DNA of 64,000 nucleotides from QZLE01 sp033852135 (lineage in GTDB: Bacteria; Pseudomonadota; Gammaproteobacteria; QZLD01), in contig JAWSVB010000028.1 of the NCBI GenBank assembly GCA_033852135.1, forward strand, positions 6,377-70,376, read 5' to 3'. Shown here piece after piece: positions 52,000 to 61,480 of this stretch. The position numbers and the translations under genes are program-made. Each line of letters starts with the position of its first letter. Position 1 is the first letter of the stretch. The notes under the pieces are model-generated. The model did no database searches. It had not been told where the DNA came from and saw only the letters and a list, made by a program, of their open reading frames with translations.

Positions 52000-52647
52000 C
52001 TATTTGGCGCTGGATCTATGGTCGATAATGTTCTTACCAGCTAGAAGTAGGCCAAGGCCTATAAATGCTCCAGGAGGAAGAATAGCAAGTAGGAAACCCT
52101 TATAATCAGAGATCACAACAATTTTCAGTCCTCTTGCAGCTTCACCAAACATAAGGTGCATGCCGTCGAACAAAGTACCATTACCAATAAGCTCGCGCAG
52201 TGCACCAAGGGCGCAAAGAACAATAGTAAAACCAATTCCACACATCAGTCCATCAACTATTGCAGCAACAGGACCATTCTTAGATGCAAAGGCTTCAGCA
52301 CGACCAAGAATAACGCAGTTGGTAACAATCAATGGAAGGAAAATACCAAGTACAAGGTAAAGATCATATGCATATGCCTTAACAGACAGCTCAATAGCTG
52401 TAACAACCGAGGCAATAACAATAATATATACTGGAATTCTGATCTCTGACTTAACGAAATTACGTATAAGAGAAATAATTAAGTTAGAAAGTACTAGAGT
52501 AGCAGTGGTCGCCATAGAAAGGCCAAGAGCGTTAACTACTGATGCAGTAACCGCAAGTGCAGGACAAAGACCAAGGATCTGTACTAATACAGGGTTGTTT
52601 TTCCACAGGCCATTGATAGATATTTCTGAAAGACTTACTTTTGCCAT
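52000..52647 (-). CDS. rnfE: Rnf electron transport complex subunit RnfE
   Basis: 215-residue inner-membrane subunit with about six membrane segments and the family blocks GLCPALAVTASVVNALG and VTNCVILGRAEAFA. The Rnf complex couples electron flow between ferredoxin and NAD to ion transport; in E. coli (as Rsx) it keeps SoxR reduced. RnfA and RnfE are homologous. It lies 11 bases after rnfG. Confidence 0.95.
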   Translation of the reverse strand: MAKVSLSEISINGLWKNNPVLVQILGLCPALAVTASVVNALGLSMATTATLVLSNLIISLIRNFVKSEIRIPVYIIVIASVVTAIELSVKAYAYDLYLVLGIFLPLIVTNCVILGRAEAFASKNGPVAAIVDGLMCGIGFTIVLCALGALRELIGNGTLFDGMHLMFGEAARGLKIVVISDYKGFLLAILPPGAFIGLGLLLAGKNIIDHRSSAK

Positions 52648-52658
52648 TGTCTTAACTC

Positions 52659-53285
52659 CTAAATCTTGTCACTAGGTTTAGAAAAGATAGAATCGCTGTT
52701 GTCTTTGAAATAAACCAGCGTGGTTCTAATAGATTTTACTACTGCTCTTGGAGTGATGGTAGCGCCAGAAAACTGGTCAAATATACCGCCATCTTTTTTT
52801 ACATTCCAACCCTCAAGATTTGGTTCGCCTAAACTTTTTCCTGTAAAACCAAGGATCCAATCATCTTTGCTGGTCTCGATTTTGTCGCCAAGGCCAGGAG
52901 TCTCTGCATGAGAAATTGTACGTACACCTGCAAGAGTTCCATCACTGTTGATGCCAATAAGTAGCTTAATCGCGCCGCCATAACCTTCAGGAGCTTCTGT
53001 AGTAATAACGGCAGCAACAGGGGTATCACCTTTGCGTGCACGGTAAACTGTTACAGGATTAGGGGTGCCAAGTTTAGCTGGATCAGAGATGCTGATTTTG
53101 TCTGTGGTTATGTCATTGTCATAACTATCAGCAGGTAAAACTTCGCCAATACTGTTAACTAATACGCCTTTCTCATTTGCTTTAATTTGTTCGGTAGTGG
53201 CAGCACTAGTATATGCAACCAGGCCAGTACCAATAACTGAGTAGAGTGTAAGTAGCAGTGATGCGGTAATCATTTGTTTAATCAT
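52659..53285 (-). CDS. rnfG: Rnf complex subunit RnfG
   Basis: 208-residue subunit with one N-terminal membrane segment and a periplasmic FMN-binding domain. The covalent FMN attachment motif SGATITPRAVV is intact (Thr of SGAT, about residue 177). GGAIKLLIGINSDG and HAETPGLGDKI are typical. Only 1 base separates it from rnfD. Confidence 0.95.
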   Translation of the reverse strand: MIKQMITASLLLTLYSVIGTGLVAYTSAATTEQIKANEKGVLVNSIGEVLPADSYDNDITTDKISISDPAKLGTPNPVTVYRARKGDTPVAAVITTEAPEGYGGAIKLLIGINSDGTLAGVRTISHAETPGLGDKIETSKDDWILGFTGKSLGEPNLEGWNVKKDGGIFDQFSGATITPRAVVKSIRTTLVYFKDNSDSIFSKPSDKI

Positions 53286-53286
53286 T

Positions 53287-54342
53287 TTACTTAGCTCCTT
53301 TTTTTGCGCCGTAGATCGCTGGAACGGTGAATCTGTCGATATAAGGTGCAGACAGGTTCATAAGTAGAACTGCAAAAGCGATACCGTCAGGGTATCCGCC
53401 CCAAGTTCTAATAATATAGGTTAGTGAGCCAGCTCCAATACCAAATATTAATCTACCCTTGGTTGATGTACATGAGGTGACAGGGTCTGTAGCGATAAAG
53501 AACGCTCCAAGCATTACCCCTCCACTTGTAATGTGAATCAGTGGGTTTACTGCAGTTTCAGGGTTGATGGCATAAACAATAGATGCAAGAACAATCATTG
53601 ATCCTAGCATTCCAACTGGGATGTGCCATGTGATAACTTTTTTCCAGATCATGTAGATGCCGCCGAATAGAAGGGCAATATTAACCCATTCCCATCCTTT
53701 TCCAGAAAAGGTTCCCCACATCTCTGGGTCGCTTTTAACAATAGCACTCACATCTAATCCAAGTTTTAGTTGACCTTTTAAGTAGTCAAGCGGGCTAGCA
53801 TGAGTTAATAAATCAAGGGAAGTGGTATCAGGTATTTTATCCAAAAACACTACGCCAAGAGTTTGCGCAAAACTTAATTTGTCAGGAGATACTGGCCCAA
53901 GCCAGTCAGGAGAGACCCATTGGCTCATCTCTTTAGGGAAAGATATGAGTAGCACAACATAGCCTATCGCAGCAGGGTTAAATGGATTATATCCCAATCC
54001 ACCATATAGATGTTTAGCAATCACGATCGCCATGAATACACCTACTACAGGTAGCCACCAAGCTGAAAGTTGTGGGATGGCTATACCTAGAAGTGTTGCA
54101 GTAACAATTGCGCTTCCATCACAAAGGTATTTTGGTAGCGCATGTCGTCTTAGCTTAAGCGCTATTGTTTCAAAGAATAGTGCCGCTGTAATCGCAATCG
54201 CAATATTTGTCAGCACGCCCCAACCGAAGAAATAGGTTGCAGCAATTATTCCAGGTATCAAGCCGTAAACGACTTTAAACATGTATTTCGAAGTTGTATT
54301 TGGCCCTCTTAGATGAGGAGCCGCTATCATTTGAAAAGCCAT
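53287..54342 (-). CDS. rnfD: Rnf complex subunit RnfD
   Basis: 351-residue inner-membrane subunit of the NqrB/RnfD family, with many membrane segments and the LRGPNTTSKYMF start block. The flavin-linked region FFIATDPVTSCTSTKGR is visible. It is 88 bases after rnfC with no gene between. Confidence 0.95.
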   Translation of the reverse strand: MAFQMIAAPHLRGPNTTSKYMFKVVYGLIPGIIAATYFFGWGVLTNIAIAITAALFFETIALKLRRHALPKYLCDGSAIVTATLLGIAIPQLSAWWLPVVGVFMAIVIAKHLYGGLGYNPFNPAAIGYVVLLISFPKEMSQWVSPDWLGPVSPDKLSFAQTLGVVFLDKIPDTTSLDLLTHASPLDYLKGQLKLGLDVSAIVKSDPEMWGTFSGKGWEWVNIALLFGGIYMIWKKVITWHIPVGMLGSMIVLASIVYAINPETAVNPLIHITSGGVMLGAFFIATDPVTSCTSTKGRLIFGIGAGSLTYIIRTWGGYPDGIAFAVLLMNLSAPYIDRFTVPAIYGAKKGAK

Positions 54343-54430
54343 AGTAATAGACCTATGTTGTTACCTTTAAATTTTAAATCCAATCATTGACTGAGATTTC
54401 CAAGTATTCACGCTTTAGCAAAGCTAAGAG

Positions 54431-56104
54431 TTACTTTTTCAGTAACTCTTTTGCCTTAGCAAGAGCTTCTTTAACAGGAGCAGTTGTTGGTTCAATAGCA
54501 ACATCACTTGACGCCGATGCAGGAGAACATTTAGCTCCCCACATCTCTTGCAATTGCTCCCTAGCTTTTGCCATAGCATCTTTCATCTCTTGGTTCATTG
54601 CTTCAAGTTGCGCCGAGGCCGTAGCTTTTGCGGCAGGCTTTGCTTTTGCTGTACCGCCAGCCGCTTTCTTAGCAGCTTTTTTTGCCGCTTTCTCAGCAGC
54701 CTCTTTTGCTAAACGGGCTTGTTTGCGTTCGCCACGAGCCGATGATCTTGTGGCTTTTCTTTGCTCTTCACGTTCATTACGAACGCTATTTTTTGCAAAG
54801 GTTATGCACTGAACCAGTGGGATCTTGCTTGGGCAGACAAATGAGCAGCAACCGCATTCGATACAGTCAAACAGGCTAAGGTCATTGCATTTGTCCATCT
54901 CGCCAGAGCGAGCATACCAATATAACTGCTGTGGAAGCAGTGTGGTTGGGCATGCATTTGCACAAGAGCCACATCTAACGCATGGCATTGAATCTTGAGG
55001 TCCGGCAAATTCACCTTTTGCTCCGCAAAGGATAGCGTTGATTCTTTTTACTAGTGGCACCTCATCATTCATTAGCGCGCCACCCATCATTGGGCCGCCG
55101 GCTATAAGGTATTCGAAATCATCGGTGTATCCACCGCATTGTTCTACGATCTCTTTAATTGGAGTTCCAATTAAAACCTCGATATTACAAGGTTCATTTA
55201 TGCCAGCTCCAGAAACTGTTACCAAGCGTGAGATGATTGGTTTGCCAAGAATGATTGCATCATGAATCGCTGCAGCGGTCCCAACATTGTGCACAACCAT
55301 GCCAATGTTAAGAGGAAGACCACCACTTGGGACCTCTTTACCTGTTAGGATTTTAATCAGCTGCTTTTCACCACCAGTTGGATAAACAGTTGGTGTTATA
55401 ACCACTTTAATATTTGTTATGTTCTCTTTGGCGATATACTTTTCAAGAGCTTGAGCTGCTTCTGGTTTGTTGTCTTCAAGTCCGATTAAACACTCTTTTG
55501 CTTGTAAGGAGTGCAACATCACTTGAATACCAGAGATAACATCGTGTGGACGATCACGCATAAGCATGTCATCACATGTGATGTAAGGCTCGCATTCAGC
55601 AGCATTGATAATTAGCTTATCAACTTTTGCGCCGCCGCCAGGAATCTTTACGTGAGAAGGGAAGGTTGCACCACCAAGACCAACAATACCTGCTAGACGT
55701 ATTTTCTCTTGGATAGTTGCCTGGTCAAGTGTATGAAAATCTTTAACTGGAGGGTCAAGTTCAATCCATTCATCTTTGCCATCAGTTTCAATAACAATAC
55801 ATTCACCCATAGCACCACCAGAAGCTGGTACAGGTCTATCGCCAATAGCGATAACTTTGCCTGATGTAGATGCATGGATAGGAGCAGATACAAACTCTAC
55901 AGCTCGTCCAATCTTTTGCCCTTTTAAAACCTTATCTCCAACACTAACCATTGGGATTGCAGGTTTACCGATATGTTGATGTAAAGGGATTACAATATAT
56001 CTTGGTACTACAGCAGTTCTGACTGAGGCTGAATTAGAAAGCGACTTTCTGTGCGGTATGCTTTTTAGACCGCCATGATATTTCCACAGTTTCTGTGTTG
56101 TCAT
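54431..56104 (-). CDS. rnfC: Rnf complex subunit RnfC
   Basis: About 557 residues: a soluble NADH/FMN-binding subunit with an RnfC barrel-sandwich part, the GGATFPSHVK loop, and two 4Fe-4S motifs (CVRCGSCANACP, CIECGCCSFVCP). The C-terminal extension is rich in Ala, Lys and Glu, as usual for gammaproteobacterial RnfC. ATG 56104 is chosen: it overlaps the rnfB stop by 4 bases (ATGA) and fits MTTQKLWKYHGG. Confidence 0.95.
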   Translation of the reverse strand: MTTQKLWKYHGGLKSIPHRKSLSNSASVRTAVVPRYIVIPLHQHIGKPAIPMVSVGDKVLKGQKIGRAVEFVSAPIHASTSGKVIAIGDRPVPASGGAMGECIVIETDGKDEWIELDPPVKDFHTLDQATIQEKIRLAGIVGLGGATFPSHVKIPGGGAKVDKLIINAAECEPYITCDDMLMRDRPHDVISGIQVMLHSLQAKECLIGLEDNKPEAAQALEKYIAKENITNIKVVITPTVYPTGGEKQLIKILTGKEVPSGGLPLNIGMVVHNVGTAAAIHDAIILGKPIISRLVTVSGAGINEPCNIEVLIGTPIKEIVEQCGGYTDDFEYLIAGGPMMGGALMNDEVPLVKRINAILCGAKGEFAGPQDSMPCVRCGSCANACPTTLLPQQLYWYARSGEMDKCNDLSLFDCIECGCCSFVCPSKIPLVQCITFAKNSVRNEREEQRKATRSSARGERKQARLAKEAAEKAAKKAAKKAAGGTAKAKPAAKATASAQLEAMNQEMKDAMAKAREQLQEMWGAKCSPASASSDVAIEPTTAPVKEALAKAKELLKK

Positions 56105-56655
56105 ACTGTAGCCCCCTCGTGATTTCGTGGTAATGGCCACACAGGCTCATTCTGACTTATCATAGGTTTCATAGAGATACACTCCATAGGACAAGGTTTT
56201 ATGCAGGCCTTACATGAGATGCAGTCTTCTTTTACGACTACGTGAAGCTGGCCAGCCATTCCGATAATTGCATCTACAGGACATGCTTTATGGCATATGT
56301 TGCAACCGATGCAGTCTTTTTCATCAACTTCAGCGACAAGAACTGCGTTAGCGTCATCATCACCAGTTGGGTCAGCCATTTCAACAGGTTCAACTTCCAT
56401 GATTTCAGCTATTTCTAGCATCACTGGTTGACCACCTGGAGGACATAGGTTAATTGCTGCCCCTTCTTCAACTACCGCTTGGGCATAAGCTCCGCAACCA
56501 GCCATGCCGCATTGACCACAGTTTGATCCTGGAAGTGCGTCATTAACTTTGTCGGTTCGTGGATCGCCATCAACTTTGAATTTTATTGCTGAATACCCAA
56601 GCAGCAGGCCAAATAGTGCTGCAAGTATTCCGAGAGTTAGTATTGCTGTAAACAT
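56101..56655 (-). CDS. rnfB: Rnf complex subunit RnfB
   Basis: 184-residue ferredoxin-like subunit. One N-terminal membrane segment is followed by the 4Fe-4S site CGQCGMAGCGAY with a later CPPGG cysteine. Two more 4Fe-4S ferredoxin motifs are CIGCNICHKACP and CISCKACIKPCP. It relays electrons between RnfC and the membrane subunits. Confidence 0.96.
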   Translation of the reverse strand: MFTAILTLGILAALFGLLLGYSAIKFKVDGDPRTDKVNDALPGSNCGQCGMAGCGAYAQAVVEEGAAINLCPPGGQPVMLEIAEIMEVEPVEMADPTGDDDANAVLVAEVDEKDCIGCNICHKACPVDAIIGMAGQLHVVVKEDCISCKACIKPCPMECISMKPMISQNEPVWPLPRNHEGATV

Positions 56656-56704
56656 ATCAGTATCTTAGCTCCTTCGTATGGTGAGGATTGTTATCTTGGC
56701 AGGA

Positions 56705-57280
56705 TTATACTAATCCTGAGAATCCCATGAACGCCAATGACATTAGGCCAGCAGTAACAAATGCAATTGCTGGGCCTTTGAATGGACGGGGAACGTCTGC
56801 TGCAGCAATACGTTCTCTCATCGCAGCAAAAAGAATAAGCGCTAGTGAGAATCCAATTGATGCTCCAAAACCATAAAGTGCTGATGCGAGGAAGCCATTT
56901 CCTTCTTGTACATTAAGAAGAGCTACACCGAGTACTGCACAGTTTGTGGTGATAAGTGGAAGGAATATACCCAGGAGCTGATATAGCACCGGGCTGGTTT
57001 TTCTGATTGCCATCTCGGTAAAACCTACTACAACAGCAATTACCAAGATAAAGGCAATAGTGCGAAGGTATTCAATTTCGAGAGGGATCAATAAGAATTG
57101 ATTTATTAGATATGCGAGAATCGCAGATAAGGTTAGTACGAATGTTGTAGCAAATGCCATACCCGTTGCGGTTTCAACCTTTGTCGATACTCCCATGAAT
57201 GGGCAAATTCCCAAGAATCGTACCAGAACAAAGTTGTTAACCAGAATGGTGCTAACCAAAATGATGACGTATTGGCTCAT
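56705..57280 (-). CDS. rnfA: Rnf complex subunit RnfA
   Basis: 191-residue inner-membrane subunit with about six membrane segments and the blocks VLVRFLGICPFMGVS and LITTNCAVLGVALLN. It is the first gene of rnfABCDGE-nth. GGAAGGAAAAGG precedes its start. A short hairpin lies directly upstream in the leader. Confidence 0.96.
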   Translation of the reverse strand: MSQYVIILVSTILVNNFVLVRFLGICPFMGVSTKVETATGMAFATTFVLTLSAILAYLINQFLLIPLEIEYLRTIAFILVIAVVVGFTEMAIRKTSPVLYQLLGIFLPLITTNCAVLGVALLNVQEGNGFLASALYGFGASIGFSLALILFAAMRERIAAADVPRPFKGPAIAFVTAGLMSLAFMGFSGLV

Positions 57281-57293
57281 ACCTTTTCCTTCC

Positions 57294-57309
57294 GACGGAA
57301 CTTTCCGTC
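57294..57309 (-). promoter_or_regulatory. Leader hairpin before rnfA
   Basis: GACGGAA and TTCCGTC pair perfectly with a 2-base loop, 14 bases before the rnfA start and touching its ribosome site. It could mask the site or be a protein-binding palindrome. The rest of the 57281-57526 gap shows no gene. Confidence 0.4.
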
Positions 57310-57526
57310 ACTTGTTGGATCAATAAACCTAGTAAGATTTATTGAATATTGACTTACAAGAGCAATGAAAAAACTTTTTCTCGCTGCTCCGATTAGCATA
57401 AACCACCATGCTCTTTGCCAACTAACAGCCCAAAGCATATAGTGGTCAAATATGAAACTTCCTGTAAAACCAATGCCTTAAACTATAAGATCAGTTTAGG
57501 ACATAATCCTTATATCTTTGGCGCGG

Positions 57527-59554
57527 CTATTTTACCCGCATTCCAGGTTGAGCGCCAGTATCTGGCTCTAATATCCATAGCTCTTTTCCACCAGGGCCAG
57601 CTGCTAAAACCATTCCTTCTGACATGCCGAAGCGCATCTTTCGTGGTTTTAAATTTGCTACCATGACGGTTAGTTTTCCTTCAATATCTTCAGGGTTATA
57701 TGCGGATTTAATTCCTGCGAAAACGTTGCGAGATTCTCCACCTAAATCCAGAGTAAGCTGCAATAATTTATCAGCACCCTTTACGTGCTCTGCCTTAACT
57801 ATTTTGGCAATGCGTAGGTCAACTTTTGCAAAATCATCAAACTCAATCTCAGGGCTGATTGGATCGTCTGCAAGTGGGCCAGTTAACTCAACTTTCTCTT
57901 CTAGGCTGTCTTTTGATGCTTCAACCATCTTCTCAATGCTCTCTGGGTCGATTCTAGTTATAAGAGGTTTAAACTTGTTGATTTTATGACTGAGTAGAGG
58001 AGTTTTAACATCGTTCCATGTTAGTGGATCGATATTAAGGAATGCTTCAGTCTTTTCAGCAATTTTAGGAAGTACAGGTTTAAGGTAGGTGATAAGAATA
58101 CGGAACATATTTAGCCCCATGGAGCAGCAATCCTGCACCTCTTTCTCTTTTCCTTCCTCTTTAGCAAGAACCCAAGGTTTCTTTTCATCAATATATTGGT
58201 TTGCTAGATCAGCAAGCTGCATTATTTCACGTATTGCACGGGAGAATTCGCGATTTTCAAAATTCTCAGCAATGGTATCAGCTGTATTGATAAAGGTGTT
58301 GAGTAATTCTGGAGCATCAACTTCTGCAGATAAAATGCCATCAAATTTCTTAGTGATGAAACCTGAGCAACGGCTGGCAATGTTGACTAGCTTGCCAACA
58401 ACATCTGAGTTTACACGGTTGGTGAAATCATCAAGATTTAGATCCAGGTCATCAATATTATTATTTAACTTGGCTGTAAAATAGTAACGCAGGTATTCAG
58501 GATTTAGGTGGTCAAGATAGGTGCGCGCTTTAATAAAGGTGCCGCGCGATTTTGACATTTTTTGTCCTTCAACAGTTAAGAATCCATGAGCACATATTTG
58601 TGTTGGAGTCCTAAATCCCGCTCCTTTTAGGAGGGCCGGCCAAAATAGAGCATGGAAGTAAATGATGTCTTTGCCGATGAAATGGTAAACCTCAGTTTCA
58701 GATGCATCCTCACTCCAGTATTGATCAAAATCTACGCCGCTTTTTTCACAGTAGTTTTTAAAGCTTGCCATGTATCCTATTGGAGCATCCATCCATACAT
58801 AAAAGTATTTTCCAGGAGCTCCTGGTATCTCAAATCCAAAGTATGGAGCATCACGCGAAATATCTTTTTCACGCAGCCCATCTTGAAATAGCTCGTTTAA
58901 TTTATTGGTTACACTGTCTTGTACGTGCCCTTCGCGGGTCCAGTTAGCAAGAAAATCATCAAAGTTATTTAGTTTAAATGAGTATACAAGAGAGTCTTTC
59001 TCAACAGGTTTAGCGCCAGAAACAACAGAGTATGAGTTTTTCAATTCCACTGATGAATATGTAGCAGCACAAACTTCGCAGTTATCACCATATTGGTCTT
59101 TTGCACCACACTTTGGGCATTCCCCTTTTATATATCTCTCAGGAAGAAACATTTTTTCCACAGGGTCATATGCCTGGGTAATGGTCTTCGAATTTATATG
59201 GCCATTTTTTTGTAATTGCTTATATATATAGGAGGATAGTTCACGATTTTCTTCTGAGTGAGTCGTGTAGTAGTTATCAAATTCAATTTGAAATTCAGAA
59301 AAATCACTTATGTGCTCTTCATGTACTTTGGCAATAAGTTCTTCTGGAGTTGTTCCTTCCTCTTTGGCTTTAAGCATAATAGCCGTGCCATGAGCATCAT
59401 CAGCGCAAACATAAATGCAGTCATTGCCATATAACTTTTGAAACCTTACCCAAATATCGGTTTGGATATATTCAACTAAGTGGCCTATGTGTATAGGGCC
59501 ATTTGCATATGGAAGGGCGCTGGTAACTAGTATCTTACGTTTTTTATCACTCAT
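57527..59554 (-). CDS. metG: Methionyl-tRNA synthetase
   Basis: 675-residue class I synthetase that charges tRNA-Met. HIGH motif is ANGPIHIGHL, the zinc knuckle has CPKCGAKDQYGDNCEVC, and KMSKS is in EGQKMSKSRGT. The C-terminal EMAPII-like tRNA-binding domain (FAKVDLRIAKIVKAEHV) is present, as in the long gammaproteobacterial form. It diverges from apbC, with a 203-base gap. Confidence 0.97.
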   Translation of the reverse strand: MSDKKRKILVTSALPYANGPIHIGHLVEYIQTDIWVRFQKLYGNDCIYVCADDAHGTAIMLKAKEEGTTPEELIAKVHEEHISDFSEFQIEFDNYYTTHSEENRELSSYIYKQLQKNGHINSKTITQAYDPVEKMFLPERYIKGECPKCGAKDQYGDNCEVCAATYSSVELKNSYSVVSGAKPVEKDSLVYSFKLNNFDDFLANWTREGHVQDSVTNKLNELFQDGLREKDISRDAPYFGFEIPGAPGKYFYVWMDAPIGYMASFKNYCEKSGVDFDQYWSEDASETEVYHFIGKDIIYFHALFWPALLKGAGFRTPTQICAHGFLTVEGQKMSKSRGTFIKARTYLDHLNPEYLRYYFTAKLNNNIDDLDLNLDDFTNRVNSDVVGKLVNIASRCSGFITKKFDGILSAEVDAPELLNTFINTADTIAENFENREFSRAIREIMQLADLANQYIDEKKPWVLAKEEGKEKEVQDCCSMGLNMFRILITYLKPVLPKIAEKTEAFLNIDPLTWNDVKTPLLSHKINKFKPLITRIDPESIEKMVEASKDSLEEKVELTGPLADDPISPEIEFDDFAKVDLRIAKIVKAEHVKGADKLLQLTLDLGGESRNVFAGIKSAYNPEDIEGKLTVMVANLKPRKMRFGMSEGMVLAAGPGGKELWILEPDTGAQPGMRVK

Positions 59555-59757
59555 TGGAATAAGCCTGATTTTGTCTCATATATAAAGTGGCCGTATTATG
59601 CCAGATTAGTTCTGAATTTTCATAAGAATATGAATTAGCAAAGGGATATGGCTTTTTTATTGTTGATTATGTGAGTAATTCAATACCTGTATTCCGCAAT
59701 AAGGTTAGATTATTACTATACTAAAGTGATTGATGTTTTGATTTTGGAAGGTTTGTT

Positions 59758-60816
59758 ATGAGTGAAGTAACCCTGGACGCTGTAGGTCATGCAATTGCAT
59801 CTTATTATGATCCTCATTTAAAAGAAGATTTGGTTTCAGCTGATGTAGTAAAGGATATTGAGGTGGCTGAAGGGGATGTGTTGGTGGATCTGTCTTTCGG
59901 CTTTCCCGTTAAAAGGTATATGAGTCTAGTTCAACAAGAGCTTCAAGGGCAAATTTCTGAAGTGCCTGGAGTGAAAGGTGTGCGGGTTGATGTTGGGTGG
60001 AAAACGACATCGCATAAGGTTCAAAATGGGAAAACTCCATTTCCTTCTATAGCCAATATAATACTGGTTGCCTCTGGAAAGGGTGGAGTTGGCAGAACAA
60101 CTGCAACAGCTAATTTAGCAGTTTCATTGGCTTATGAGGGAGCAAAGGTTGGAGTGTTAGATGCTGATATTTATAGTCCGTGTATTGCCCACGCTTTTGG
60201 AGCAGTTAATAAAAATGGTGGTGATTTGCAGGCTGAGGTTATGGAGCCAATCAGTAGTTGTGGAGTAAAAATTTCATCGATAGGTAATATGGTCGCATCT
60301 GATGTGCCAATGTTATGGGGTGGCGGACATGTTACTAGGGCAGTAGAACAATTAATGTTTCATACGGATTGGGGAGAACTGGATTATTTGTTGATCGATT
60401 TGCCAGCTGGTTCAGGGGATATCCATAAAACAATTTTAAAAGATATCCCTATTAGTGGCGCAGTTGTAGTAACTACTCCGCAAGAGCTTGCAGTGCAAAG
60501 TGCTGTTAGGACAGTGCAGATGTTGAAAATGTCAGGAGTAACCACTATTGGGCTAATTGAAAACATGACTGTTAGCGCGTGCTCTTCGTGCTCGAATACT
60601 GAGGCGGTATTTGGGGAGTCAGGCGGGCAAAAGCTGGCAAAGAAATACGGAATTGACATTATTGGCAGCTTACCGTTAAATATTCGCCTGCGGCAGGATA
60701 TTGATAGCGGTAGGCCGACAGTGATAGCAGAGCCTTGTGGGCAATTGGCACGTATATATCGTGAAATTGCAGTGAATATGATGGCTACGTTGTCTAAACA
60801 ACCTTTTCATACGTAA
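59758..60816 (+). CDS. apbC: ApbC/Mrp-type iron-sulfur carrier ATPase with altered P-loop
   Basis: 352-residue member of the Mrp/NBP35 family, which carries 4Fe-4S clusters to target proteins. An N-terminal MIP18/DUF59 domain (about residues 1-90) precedes the P-loop domain. The deviant Walker A reads SGKGGVGRTT: the first Lys is kept but the P-loop Lys is Arg (AGA at 60094-60096). The cluster-binding CxxC is kept in CSSC (about residue 279). Nearby family motifs also differ: VPMLWGGGHVTRA, DLPAGSGD. Position between metG and dcd matches Pseudomonas, so it is the orthologue by place. Whether it hydrolyses ATP is doubtful. Confidence 0.85.
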   Translation: MSEVTLDAVGHAIASYYDPHLKEDLVSADVVKDIEVAEGDVLVDLSFGFPVKRYMSLVQQELQGQISEVPGVKGVRVDVGWKTTSHKVQNGKTPFPSIANIILVASGKGGVGRTTATANLAVSLAYEGAKVGVLDADIYSPCIAHAFGAVNKNGGDLQAEVMEPISSCGVKISSIGNMVASDVPMLWGGGHVTRAVEQLMFHTDWGELDYLLIDLPAGSGDIHKTILKDIPISGAVVVTTPQELAVQSAVRTVQMLKMSGVTTIGLIENMTVSACSSCSNTEAVFGESGGQKLAKKYGIDIIGSLPLNIRLRQDIDSGRPTVIAEPCGQLARIYREIAVNMMATLSKQPFHT

Positions 60817-60836
60817 TACATAACATAGGAACAATA

Positions 60837-61403
60837 ATGTCAATCAAATCGGATAAGTGGATAAAGCGCATGGCTGTCGAAGGTATGATAGAGCCTTTTG
60901 AAGCTGGACAAGTTAGGCATGATGCGGATGGTAAAAAGCTAATATCTCATGGAACATCAAGTTATGGATATGATGTGAGATGTGCAGATGAATTTAAAAT
61001 ATTTACTAATATTAATTCCGCGATAGTTGATCCAAAAAACTTCGATGAAAATAGTTTTGTAGATGTTAAGTCTGATGTGTGCATTATCCCTCCTAACTCT
61101 TTTGCGCTAGCTCGCACCGTCGAATATTTTCGAATTCCAAGAGATGTATTAACTGTGTGCTTGGGGAAATCAACATATGCAAGGTGTGGAATTATTGTAA
61201 ATGTAACACCGCTTGAGCCTGAATGGGAAGGGCATGTAACTTTGGAGTTTTCTAATACCACTCCTCTTCCAGCAAAAATTTATGCTAATGAAGGGGTGGC
61301 GCAAATGTTGTTTTTTGAATCTGATGAAACTTGCGAGACTTCATATAAAGATCGTGGTGGGAAGTATCAGGGGCAAGAGGGTGTTACGCTGCCAAAAGCT
61401 TAA
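60837..61403 (+). CDS. dcd: dCTP deaminase
   Basis: 188-residue enzyme that deaminates dCTP to dUTP for dTTP synthesis. The SSYGYDVRC block, the ARTVEYFRIP stretch and the active-site GKSTYARCG are conserved. The gene follows apbC by 20 bases with AGGAAC before ATG 60837, and is closed by a strong terminator. Confidence 0.97.
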   Translation: MSIKSDKWIKRMAVEGMIEPFEAGQVRHDADGKKLISHGTSSYGYDVRCADEFKIFTNINSAIVDPKNFDENSFVDVKSDVCIIPPNSFALARTVEYFRIPRDVLTVCLGKSTYARCGIIVNVTPLEPEWEGHVTLEFSNTTPLPAKIYANEGVAQMLFFESDETCETSYKDRGGKYQGQEGVTLPKA

Positions 61404-61431
61404 TTGTTCTTTAGAGTTTTAATTTAATAAC

Positions 61432-61462
61432 AAAAAAGCCCGCGTAAATCGCGGGCTTTTTT
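61432..61462. terminator. Bidirectional terminator between dcd and amtB
   Basis: AAAAAAGCCCGCG, TAAAT loop, CGCGGGCTTTTTT. A and T runs flank both sides, so it can end transcripts from dcd (plus strand) and amtB (minus strand). Confidence 0.95.
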
Positions 61463-61480
61463 GTTGGAAAATAGTGGTTT

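Noticed and set aside
53287..57280. Na+-translocating NADH:quinone reductase (Nqr) instead of Rnf
   Set aside because: Subunit order A-B-C-D-G-E, the RnfB ferredoxin motifs and linkage to nth identify Rnf; no NqrF-type gene is present.
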